Origin: Methylococcaceae bacterium
Lineage (GTDB): Bacteria > Pseudomonadota > Gammaproteobacteria > Methylococcales > Methylomonadaceae
Length of the DNA stretch: 20,167 bases
Assembly: GCA_021647145.1 (NCBI GenBank)
Contig: JAKIVF010000063.1
Coordinates: 1 to 20,167, forward strand
Reading direction: 5' to 3'
Shown: one piece after another, positions 1-7,049 of the stretch
How the letters are laid out: each line of letters begins with the position of its first letter
How positions within the stretch are numbered: the stretch's first letter is position 1
Translations under genes and position numbers: made by a program
The notes under the pieces: model-generated
What the model saw: the letters and a program-made list of their open reading frames with translations, nothing else
The model's database searches: none
What the model was told of the DNA's origin: nothing

Positions 1-129
1 TAGTGTATCATAAATAAGTGCTATTACTGGGTCAAATGATGCTTCTAAGCCAAATTCATCAACGTCCCAAAGTTTTGCGGTACGCTTCAATAAACGATCT
101 TTAATTTGTTCTTTTGAAAAACTACTCAT
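1..129 (-). CDS. Unknown protein, N-terminal 43 residues only (runs off left edge)
   Basis: The minus strand stays open from an ATG at 129 to the window edge and gives 43 residues with a charged start (KEQIKDRLLKR) followed by LWDV and SFDPVIALIYDTL. The ATG overlaps the stop of the caspase gene as ATGA, which argues for translational coupling and a real gene. A purine-rich AGAAGAG lies just upstream inside the caspase coding end. There is no signal peptide, unlike every other complete product of this gene run, so this protein probably stays in the cytoplasm. The layout (basic helix, LW, then FDP and a hydrophobic helix) reminds me of N-termini of type VI-secretion-like baseplate proteins, but this is recall from a very short stretch and not an assignment. 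Existence of the gene is well supported; its function is unknown. Confidence 0.7.
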   Translation of the reverse strand, partial: MSSFSKEQIKDRLLKRTAKLWDVDEFGLEASFDPVIALIYDTL

Positions 130-968
130 TTGACTCTTCTATTTTTTTTAACAAATGCAAAGATATACATAAAATATTTGTTTTCAATAATTACTTTTTT
201 TTTTTGATTTTTTTCTATGTTATTACTTTGCGTAGGCTCTGGGACAAAATAAAAGTCGCCTCGAAGAGATGATGTTTCCCATGGGGTTTGTTTACCCGCT
301 GAATCTTCTTCTACACCAACCCTGACGCGTTTAAAAACCTGCTCTATTGACAACCCTGATTGTGTCATATATTTTAGTAAATGTTTAGTATATGGACTAT
401 TTCTTCCTTGACCATCCATTGCAACATTGCCTGGTCCAGTAGAATAGGCAATGAGTGTTCCTGTTCCTCCTTCCATTCGAGCTAAACCCTTTGCAGTTGA
501 CCGGAAACTACGTAAAAATGGATTATCACGACAGGCATCTAAAACAACAATATTCAAAGGATTTTTGGCGTCATCTAAAGCTCGCAACAATAAATCAGCT
601 TCAACAGATTCATCAGGAATTTCAAATTCTGATTGTATGTCGGCTCCTATGGGTATTAGATAATTTTTGCCAGAGACTTGCATGCCATGACCAGCATAGA
701 AAAAAATACCTGTACCACCTTTTGTTTTTAATTTCTCCCCAAATTTACGAATGATATTTCGCATTTGTTTACGGGTTAAATTATCTTTATGAATAACTTC
801 AAAACCTAGTGATTTCAGGTTTTTTGCAATATCAACCGCGTCATTAACAGGGTTGGCTAAGGGTATTGATTCATAGTTAGAATTACCTATAACTAAAGCT
901 GTCTTTGACCCTGCACTAACGGCAAGAGTCTGAACAAAAAATAAGAAGACTAGAATTATATTTTTCAT
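126..968 (-). CDS. Exported caspase-family (peptidase C14) protein
   Basis: This 280-residue protein begins with a signal peptide (about residues 1-19, ending AVSAG) and then enters a caspase p20-like fold: TALVIGNSNY near residue 23, the catalytic histidine in YAGHGMQ (His94) and the catalytic cysteine in DACRDNPF (Cys146). A p10-like part follows (LIAYSTGPGNVAMDG and NSPYTKHLL). Family members are cysteine peptidases of the metacaspase/orthocaspase type. Both dyad residues are present, so activity is expected. The signal peptide places it in the periplasm or at the envelope, and it has no adaptor or death domain. Its C-terminal tail is basic and low in complexity and is encoded across an 11-A tract. 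It is the sixth gene of the CsgG/COG3014/YcfL/LpoB run, 44 bases after the LpoB-like gene, and overlaps the next gene by 4 bases. Substrate is unknown. Confidence 0.88.
   Translation of the reverse strand: MKNIILVFLFFVQTLAVSAGSKTALVIGNSNYESIPLANPVNDAVDIAKNLKSLGFEVIHKDNLTRKQMRNIIRKFGEKLKTKGGTGIFFYAGHGMQVSGKNYLIPIGADIQSEFEIPDESVEADLLLRALDDAKNPLNIVVLDACRDNPFLRSFRSTAKGLARMEGGTGTLIAYSTGPGNVAMDGQGRNSPYTKHLLKYMTQSGLSIEQVFKRVRVGVEEDSAGKQTPWETSSLRGDFYFVPEPTQSNNIEKNQKKKVIIENKYFMYIFAFVKKNRRVK
195..205 (-). repeat. A11 homopolymer tract inside the caspase gene
   Basis: The coding strand of the caspase gene carries eleven A in a row, preceded closely by a run of seven A (208-214). The reading frame passes as Gln-Lys-Lys-Lys. 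Gaining one A would end the protein after three more residues (Ser-Asn-Asn), and losing one A would end it at once. Either way the last 24 or so residues would be lost and the ATGA coupling to the next gene would be broken. The tract is a plausible site of polymerase slippage or phase variation, and also a plausible sequencing error. Confidence 0.9.
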
Positions 969-1012
969 AGATAAGTGTTACTCGATAATCAATATCCTTA
1001 GTTTAATGATTG

Positions 1013-1531
1013 TTACAAAAATTGTCTTCTAGATTTCCCTAATGGAAGAACATCAGACCATTGACCAACCATTTCTCCATCAATAGTAAACATTTTAAAT
1101 TCCAGTTTGAAATAAGCTAATTCTTCGCCGTCATCTCCATACTGACGTGTCGATGATAGTTCTGTGTTAACAACATAGTCGAAAGAAGTTGCTGATTTGT
1201 CCATCAGTCTAACAAGACCTGAGCCTAGTATAGTTTCGGTAATACGATCATAGATGTCTTGAATTCGAATGCTTTCATTGTCAGTGTTATTACTCATTTT
1301 TCCAACAACTAATTTTGGGCGTTTCCGTCCCCAACTTTGTACTTCAGTGGATGCCATCATTTTGTTCGTTACTTTTTCGGCAAAAGCAGTGTAATCTGCC
1401 ATAGTAAGCTCAGCTTGTAAGTGAGCTCGGCTAGAATCATCAAGAATAGCAACTCTAGATTGGTTACCACGTTGTTTGGCGCACCCTGATAATAATAGAG
1501 CGAAGATTACTAATGTTATTATTTTTTTCAT
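1013..1531 (-). CDS. LpoB-family lipoprotein (penicillin-binding protein activator type)
   Basis: This 172-residue protein opens with a lipoprotein signal (lipobox LLSGC, Cys17; Ala at +2 suggests the outer membrane). The body fits the LpoB family: PKLVVGKMSNNTDNESIRIQ around residues 73-92, then DIYDRITETILGSGLVRLMD and a C-terminal sheet ending in GQWSDVLPLGKSRRQFL. In Escherichia coli, LpoB reaches through the periplasm to activate the peptidoglycan synthase PBP1b. It is made in a cluster with YcfL, the same neighbour seen here. In this window the gene sits in a CsgG/COG3014 cluster and no PBP1b gene is visible, so the partner here may differ. The ribosome site AAGG lies 8 bases before the ATG. 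The family is clear; PBP activation is an inference. Confidence 0.82.
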   Translation of the reverse strand: MKKIITLVIFALLLSGCAKQRGNQSRVAILDDSSRAHLQAELTMADYTAFAEKVTNKMMASTEVQSWGRKRPKLVVGKMSNNTDNESIRIQDIYDRITETILGSGLVRLMDKSATSFDYVVNTELSSTRQYGDDGEELAYFKLEFKMFTIDGEMVGQWSDVLPLGKSRRQFL

Positions 1532-1582
1532 GTTTTTTACCTTAATAAAAAATGGTTATAGTATTTTGGTCTTTTGTTTTCT

Positions 1583-2110
1583 TTATTTGATTTTTACTCG
1601 ATCTCTCATTGATCTTGGGCAAATAGGAGGTAGGGGTGGCGGACAAGGCACCATTTGCTTTGACTCTACCTCATGTTTATCTGAATCAATAAATAAATCA
1701 TCAGGAAAACGAACGGTAAACTGAACAGAATAAGCCTGTTCAGTTTTTCCCATGCTTTGAAAACTTTTAATTTTTCGAGGGCTTAATACAAAACGATGCC
1801 AGACATTACTCACCTTAATAGGGAAACCTTGCTTGTCTCGCCATACGATTTTGTATTCAAGATTATAACGGTTATCGGTCAGGTTTTGGACATCAATTCC
1901 TGCTTTTTGAAGCAACCCTACCTGAGCTACTCTCACGTTGGTTATTAAAACTTTGTTAACCAATTCAGTAGAGCCAAGTATGAGAGTGGCTCGAGGGTGA
2001 GTATCATCAATAGTTTTTTGTGCTAGATATTTGACGTTTGCACCTTGATTTGTACTACAGCTCGCTGATAATAGGCAGATCAATACGAAAAATATTTTTT
2101 TTCTGATCAT
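1583..2110 (-). CDS. YcfL-family (DUF1425) lipoprotein
   Basis: I place the start at the ATG at 2110 because it overlaps the upstream stop as ATGA; an ATG at 2125 would add five residues. From 2110 the product has 175 residues with a basic start (MIRKK), a hydrophobic stretch and a lipobox-like LLSASC (Cys18 in this numbering, somewhat atypical with Ser at -3). The core matches the YcfL/DUF1425 family: NVRVAQVGLLQKAGIDVQNLTDNRYNLEYKI, WRDKQGFPI and WHRFVLSPRKIKSF (motif pieces separated by a few residues). The E. coli relative is an outer-membrane lipoprotein of unknown role encoded beside lpoB. An oddity is the C-terminal tail VPCPPPLPPICPRSMRDRV: two cysteines in a proline-rich stretch beyond the normal family core. 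Confidence 0.8.
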   Translation of the reverse strand: MIRKKIFFVLICLLSASCSTNQGANVKYLAQKTIDDTHPRATLILGSTELVNKVLITNVRVAQVGLLQKAGIDVQNLTDNRYNLEYKIVWRDKQGFPIKVSNVWHRFVLSPRKIKSFQSMGKTEQAYSVQFTVRFPDDLFIDSDKHEVESKQMVPCPPPLPPICPRSMRDRVKIK

Positions 2111-3726
2111 AGTGTTTTTACCCATAGTTTTTTATTGATTTGCGCATGAATAGCATTTTCAATGCTACGTGCATAAATAAAATTATGTGAATTTTTGTTT
2201 AAGGTTACGTTTTTCTTTGCGAGAACTCTTCCTTTTTTATCGTAACTAATAATGGTGATTTTCTTTAACCTTTTAGAAACATAGAATCGTGCTGCTGATA
2301 TTTTTTTAGGTAAAGACATCCATGATCGCATATCTGGGTTGGCTACGCTCTCTCTAAATAATTTACCTGCTCTTCCAAGACTTCCTAATTGATTCCAAAA
2401 TAAGTTTTCTCCAATGTTTCTGCCTATGGATGCAATCACCTTTGCATGTTCTACAGGTAACATATCTAATTGATGTCTTAAAGTAATAGCTTCAATATCT
2501 GCAATCGGGGAAAGAGTAGCCAAGAGAGTTTTTCCTGCTTTAATTTTTATAGTTTTGACTGGGGATTCAACCGGTTCAAAAAGAGGCGTTTTAATAACGA
2601 CAAGTCCCCCTGCTATATTCATATTAAAAGAAAGTGTCTTTTTTTCAGGTGCAAAGCCATCTGCAACAATAACATGAACTAGGTGTTTATTTTTTGGAGG
2701 GGCTTTTTTTGTTGCTTTTATTGCTCTTTGAATAACTTTACTTTTGGGGTTAAGTTCCAGTGCTTTATTATATGAAATTCGTGCATTGTCGCGTAAAGAC
2801 GAATCCTCATAACTATCAAATTCCTGAACAATGCCTGCCATATAAAAGCCAAAAGGATTAATATAAGCACTTTTGACACTAGTTGCCTTTGATTTATTAC
2901 GATTGTATTGGCTAAAAATCAAGTCGAAAGCTTTAGGGGCATAAGACATGGTTTTTTTATTGTTTTTATCTTGTTTTTGCCCTTCGACTTCACTTTTAAC
3001 TTCTTTGATTCTTTTTTCGAATGCTTTTTTCTCTATATTCTGCCAATCAATAGCTCTACGTGTAACATTGTAGGCCTTTCGTTCACCATTCAGTAAATAA
3101 GCAATGGATTTATAATTTAGCATCAAAATCCGTTCATAAGGTTCTCCATTATATTCTGTTGTGTCGCCTTTTCCACTCACAACACTTATTATTTCACGAC
3201 CATATTTCATTGCCGTACTTTCAACAACGGTACGATCCATCTGCTGTTTTAAATGATTTTCCGCGGTAGCAAAATCTTCAATAGCGTCTGAGGTATGAGC
3301 CGTATCGACGGATAATACACCTGCTTCTACTGAGTTAAGGAAACTAGTACCATTTTTTTTTATATTTTTTTGCTCAGCTTCATAGGCAAGCTTCATTTCT
3401 CCTGCAGCAATATGATTTCTTATTGGTAAGAAATTTTTAGAATATCCAAAATAAGTGATTTCATGAGGTATTTCTTCTTGTTCTCTTTTTATGCCAAGAT
3501 GATTGTTTTTGTGAGGTTGTGTGGTTGGAGTAACATCAGAAGGTCTTGGTGTCACGTGAGAGGGGGCAGGGTTTGAATGAGGAGGTCTCGGAGATCCTCT
3601 ATGAATTCTTTTTAACCCTCTTAAAAAATCAAATGCTGTTGCTTCTTTTTCAGGAAAAAGAATTACAGCAGATATGAGTAATATCCCCATTGTAGTGCGA
3701 AGTGTTTTGTTTTTATTATTGTTCAT
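2107..3726 (-). CDS. COG3014-type exported protein
   Basis: I start the gene at the ATG at 3726; a TTG two codons upstream (3732) is possible, and neither has a good ribosome site. The product has about 539 residues: an N-terminal hydrophobic signal (MGILLISAVILF, then an ATAFD cleavage-like end), a basic proline-rich linker (SPRPPHSNPAPSHVTPRPSD), a helical region including a likely coiled coil near residues 225-265 (RRAIDWQNIEKKAFEKRI), one TPR-like unit (RISYNKALELNPKSKV) and a conserved C-terminal half with HLVHVIVADGFAPEKKTLSF and LFRESVANPDMRSWMSLPKK. This pattern is that of the COG3014 family, which I know as a neighbour of YcfL and LpoB genes in gammaproteobacteria. No molecular role is established. 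It lies 20 bases or so after the double-CsgG gene. Confidence 0.7.
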   Translation of the reverse strand: MNNNKNKTLRTTMGILLISAVILFPEKEATAFDFLRGLKRIHRGSPRPPHSNPAPSHVTPRPSDVTPTTQPHKNNHLGIKREQEEIPHEITYFGYSKNFLPIRNHIAAGEMKLAYEAEQKNIKKNGTSFLNSVEAGVLSVDTAHTSDAIEDFATAENHLKQQMDRTVVESTAMKYGREIISVVSGKGDTTEYNGEPYERILMLNYKSIAYLLNGERKAYNVTRRAIDWQNIEKKAFEKRIKEVKSEVEGQKQDKNNKKTMSYAPKAFDLIFSQYNRNKSKATSVKSAYINPFGFYMAGIVQEFDSYEDSSLRDNARISYNKALELNPKSKVIQRAIKATKKAPPKNKHLVHVIVADGFAPEKKTLSFNMNIAGGLVVIKTPLFEPVESPVKTIKIKAGKTLLATLSPIADIEAITLRHQLDMLPVEHAKVIASIGRNIGENLFWNQLGSLGRAGKLFRESVANPDMRSWMSLPKKISAARFYVSKRLKKITIISYDKKGRVLAKKNVTLNKNSHNFIYARSIENAIHAQINKKLWVKTL

Positions 3727-3752
3727 TGTCAATTAAGTAGGAAATAGTACTG

Positions 3753-5660
3753 TTAAAAGTTTGGAGTATTAACTTCAATCTGCGGTTGTTGCGCAGCGAC
3801 TTGTTTTTGTGGTTTACGTAAAACATCACCTTTTTGAACGTCAGCACCAGAAACTACAGAAGCTTTTGATCTGGATGTTTCAACATTATCCAGTTTTAAT
3901 TCAGCCACTTTTGTTTCTGAAGAACCAAATGAAATGCCAGTGTCAGGATCAATTAGATCCTCACCCGGTCGCATGACATTAAAGGTATCACCATTTTTTA
4001 AGCCTCCATCTAAACCTCTATTGATGTACACAGTGCCATCAGGGAGTGTAGCCATGATTTTAACCGGATAAAGGCGTTGTACAATTTTGCTGACCATTAA
4101 ATCAGTAAATTCATTTATCAGGTTACTGTATGTATTAGCTGATTGATTTTTATTATAGGTATCCAATTTCTTGTTAACACGTATTTTATCAGCAGCTAAT
4201 AATTTGCCCGTATGACTATCCACTATTCTTAATGTTGCTTCGATAATTCCATAATGTCTCGTATGAATTTTATCGACATAAGCAACTTCTTTACTTTCTG
4301 AAGTTATCGAAAATTTATCTACAGCGGTTAAGACCAAATAGTCAGCACCAATCATTTCTTTAAGATAAGGGTCAATTTCATCACCCCCCATTAATGCAGT
4401 AAAGTTTTTTTCATCTAATACTTGATCTATTTCATGCCGTTCTAGAACATCAAAGCGGTTAGAATTGGTCAATTTAACCATAAGGTCATTTTTAATTCTT
4501 GGGTAGTCGTTAACCGATAAAAAGATATGATTATTGTTGGCATTAAAATGAACTTTACCTATAGCAATAGTTAATTTTCCACCTGTTGATGTTTTTTCGA
4601 TGGTCGTAGTTGCTTGATTAGTAGAACTTTGTTGGTCTTGAATTTCTAGTAAATCTCCTATTTGTACGTCACCATCAATAATGTCAATAACGGAAAGAGT
4701 CTCTTGTATTGAGGTCAATTTGATATTGCCTGTTGGTTTTTTAATCCGGCCAATTGCAACACCGCTGGGATCTTGAATTTCTTTACCTGCTCTGGAAACT
4801 TTAAAAGTACTATCAGCTGTATAACCATCATTACTGCCACGGTTAATTACAAATGGGTCAGAACTGACAATTTTTGCAGGGGAGACTATATCCAGGATTT
4901 TTTGAGAAGCGATAGCACCAACGTGATCGAAAGTTGAGTATTCATCTCGTGTTGTTTCTCTGCCCTCAAAGATAGAGTCATTAACTTTAGTTCTAAAACT
5001 TGCTGTTCCAGCAATCATACCTGTTTTAGTATCAATAACTCGTAATCGAAGGCGCGCATCAGAAACGTTCTTGGTGATTTTTTTGTCTGATTCACTATAA
5101 GGAATATTGGTGCTTGTAAGCTTTTCCTGTGCTTTTTCCAGAACTGCGAAAACTAAAAAGTCAGCCCCCATCGTTGTACCTAAGTTTTGATATTCTTTAA
5201 CAATATCATTGTGATCTGACAAAATACCTGTCCATTTAACGGTATATCCACTAACGTCAGGCAGGTCTTTAGTTGCTGCGTTCAGGGTTCTGTCTAGGAA
5301 AGACTCTTTGTCTCCCTTGCCGAATTGTTGTTCATTGATAATCTTTCTTAATGCCGTTCTTTCTATAACATTAAACCGGTTACTTTTTTGCAAATGCTCA
5401 ATAACACGAGCAGCAAGAGCCTCTGGAAGTCCTATGTTTTGTTGAACAGCTCGGTCAGGAAAGAAATCGTTTATACCTAGTACTGCAATTTTGATTTGTC
5501 CTTGCTGAGCCTTTGAAAAGCCAAAGTTATCACTTGTGTTGTTTGCTTGCGATTTATCGTCAGTTTTTTCATCACTTTTTTCTCCACAAGCACTTATTAA
5601 TAATCCGAAAATAATCAGAAAACTAAATTTTAGAAAATGACGTAATAAAGGTTGTTTCAT
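3753..5660 (-). CDS. Lipoprotein with two tandem CsgG-like modules
   Basis: This 635-residue protein starts with a lipoprotein signal (LLISAC, Cys25) and an acidic/polar linker. Two copies of one two-part module follow. Module 1 (about 56-340) holds IKIAVLGINDFF, RFNVIERTALRKII, GADFLVFAVLE and RLRVIDTKTGMIAG, then a small beta domain with FVINRGSNDGY. Module 2 (about 362-616) holds LTIAIGKVHF, RFDVLERHEIDQVL, GADYLVLTAVDKF and LRIVDSHTGKLLAA, then YINRGLDGGLKNGD and DPDTGISFGSSE. CsgG/HfaB proteins are outer-membrane lipoproteins; CsgG forms the curli secretion pore. The beta domain after each CsgG part resembles the C-terminal domain of FlgT-like proteins. No CsgA/B-like curlin is visible, so curli export is not implied. 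Good ribosome site AAGGA before the ATG at 5660. Confidence 0.83.
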   Translation of the reverse strand: MKQPLLRHFLKFSFLIIFGLLISACGEKSDEKTDDKSQANNTSDNFGFSKAQQGQIKIAVLGINDFFPDRAVQQNIGLPEALAARVIEHLQKSNRFNVIERTALRKIINEQQFGKGDKESFLDRTLNAATKDLPDVSGYTVKWTGILSDHNDIVKEYQNLGTTMGADFLVFAVLEKAQEKLTSTNIPYSESDKKITKNVSDARLRLRVIDTKTGMIAGTASFRTKVNDSIFEGRETTRDEYSTFDHVGAIASQKILDIVSPAKIVSSDPFVINRGSNDGYTADSTFKVSRAGKEIQDPSGVAIGRIKKPTGNIKLTSIQETLSVIDIIDGDVQIGDLLEIQDQQSSTNQATTTIEKTSTGGKLTIAIGKVHFNANNNHIFLSVNDYPRIKNDLMVKLTNSNRFDVLERHEIDQVLDEKNFTALMGGDEIDPYLKEMIGADYLVLTAVDKFSITSESKEVAYVDKIHTRHYGIIEATLRIVDSHTGKLLAADKIRVNKKLDTYNKNQSANTYSNLINEFTDLMVSKIVQRLYPVKIMATLPDGTVYINRGLDGGLKNGDTFNVMRPGEDLIDPDTGISFGSSETKVAELKLDNVETSRSKASVVSGADVQKGDVLRKPQKQVAAQQPQIEVNTPNF

Positions 5661-5743
5661 AAAAAGTCCTTAGTGAAGAAAAAAATAAAAGAATAGATTA
5701 AGGAATGAGTTGGAAATTTAATCCTTATCCCTAATCAAGAAAG

Positions 5744-6619
5744 TCATTCAGGTTTCCTTAAAACGTTCCCCGCTTGCATGGGAAAGTCTTGAGGAGCTTC
5801 TTCTGAAATAATTTTGGCATAAGTCATTTTAGGTAAAATACGAGTCACTTTAACGGTACCTATAAACTCTTCACTTGAACCTAAAGATTCACCCGTATCT
5901 GGATCTATTAAGGCTTCACCGGCAAAATAAACATTAAGTTTTTCACCAACTTTAACGCCTCCGTCTTTGCCACGGTTAAGAATAACCTCGTTAGTTCTCA
6001 TTCGTTTAACGATTTTCATTGGATAAACTTGAGCTATAAACTGGTTGGCTAATTGTGCAGCAACCCCTTTTGCTAATTTAGCAAAATAAACACTGCTAGG
6101 TACTCCAGTATTATCATTTACAACTGTTTCTTTTGTTGCGAATGTATCTTTAAGTGAAAAGGTAGTCACAATTTGACCCGTTGTAGAATCAATCATTTGT
6201 GCATTTACGACTAGAGAACCCCAGTCTTTACGTTTGAATTTACTATCAAAATTTGGAAGGGCTTTATGTTTTCTATAAAATTTAAAATCTTGAATAGTAG
6301 GTAGGATTAAGTAATTTGCATTATTGAGATTGCCAGAGGTGGCCGCATCACCCTTGGCTAGATCAGAATTAGCAAAATCTTGCTCATCAAGAACGGCCTT
6401 TAATGTACTCTTATCACGACTAAGTACTCGAAATTTTCTTGTTGCTCTAAAGGAATTCTCCATTTCTGAACGAATAGTATCTGTGTTTAATCGTTTAATT
6501 AAATTTCGATTTATTGTCTCGGCAACAATGGGTTCTTTAATTGCAACAGCAGGCTGAATAGCTTTTGCTAATAGATTGCTGGAAAAGAGTAAACTAAATA
6601 AAACCAAAGTAATTCTCAT
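5744..6619 (-). CDS. Secreted single-module CsgG-like protein
   Basis: The chosen ATG at about 6619 gives a clean signal peptide (MRITLVLFSLLFSSNLLA) with an AGGA ribosome site about 9 bases upstream; an ATG at 6661 would precede it with 14 polar residues and lies at the likely transcription start. The 291-residue product has a degenerate CsgG-like part (MENSFRATRKFRVLSRDKST, NANYLILPTIQDF, AQMIDSTTGQIVTTF) and a C-terminal beta domain (VILNRGKDGGVKVGEKLNVY, LIDPDTGESLGSSEEF, GNVLRKPE). That C-terminal domain is nearly a copy of the end of the downstream two-module protein, down to the LRKP ending. There is no lipobox cysteine. It is the first gene of the run, 83 bases before the double-module gene. 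Confidence 0.75.
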   Translation of the reverse strand: MRITLVLFSLLFSSNLLAKAIQPAVAIKEPIVAETINRNLIKRLNTDTIRSEMENSFRATRKFRVLSRDKSTLKAVLDEQDFANSDLAKGDAATSGNLNNANYLILPTIQDFKFYRKHKALPNFDSKFKRKDWGSLVVNAQMIDSTTGQIVTTFSLKDTFATKETVVNDNTGVPSSVYFAKLAKGVAAQLANQFIAQVYPMKIVKRMRTNEVILNRGKDGGVKVGEKLNVYFAGEALIDPDTGESLGSSEEFIGTVKVTRILPKMTYAKIISEEAPQDFPMQAGNVLRKPE

Positions 6620-6663
6620 TGTTATTTTTCCTAATTTGTGAGTTATTGTGCTTTTTGTCATAA

Positions 6664-6692
6664 ATTATATATGAACAGATTTTTATAAGCTA
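6664..6692 (-). promoter_or_regulatory. Possible promoter of the CsgG-caspase gene run
   Basis: A perfect TATAAT (minus strand, 6669-6664) lies about 45 bases before the chosen start codon at 6619. The matching -35 position (TAGCTT) is poor, so this may need an activator. A start near 6657 would exclude the ATG at 6661 as start. Confidence 0.35.
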
Positions 6693-6998
6693 TTTTATAA
6701 TTCTATAAATTACAGGTAAGGTTTGATGACCTACTTTTAGGTGTCTTTATAAAAATAAAGTAAAACAATCAAGTAAAAGAATTACTCAACTCTATTTTTA
6801 TTTGAACTCACCTAATTTTGATAACAATTAACATCGTCAGAAAAAAACTATTTTTATTTTTATCTTATGTCTTTACTCTTCAAGATGAAATTTAAAGTTT
6901 TTAACAAATAAAAAATATTTTTATTCATTGTAGAAAAGAGAGCTTGAAAATCAAAATATCTTCGATTACTTTCTATCAGTTAGTATGTGGGGTAGTAG

Positions 6999-7022
6999 AA
7001 TTGATTACTCCCATAATCAATT
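6999..7022. repeat. Inverted repeat 28 bases downstream of uvrA
   Basis: AATTGATTA, six bases (CTCCCA), then TAATCAATT: perfect 9-base arms. In the uvrA direction there is no T tract after it, so it is a weak terminator candidate or a protein-binding site. Confidence 0.5.
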
Positions 7023-7049
7023 AAAGAAATAGTAAATCTTGATAGGTAG

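Larger units (their letters stand above)
6662..7049. other. AT-rich intergenic region between uvrA and the CsgG run
   Basis: About 388 bases with no credible gene on either strand. Besides the possible TATAAT box at its left end, it holds an inverted repeat shortly after the uvrA stop. The rest is long A and T runs in which I see no further structure. Confidence 0.6.

Noticed and set aside
3753..6661. A curli biogenesis locus
   Set aside because: CsgG-like modules are present, but there is no CsgA/B curlin repeat, CsgD, CsgE or CsgF, so the CsgG family name alone does not imply curli.
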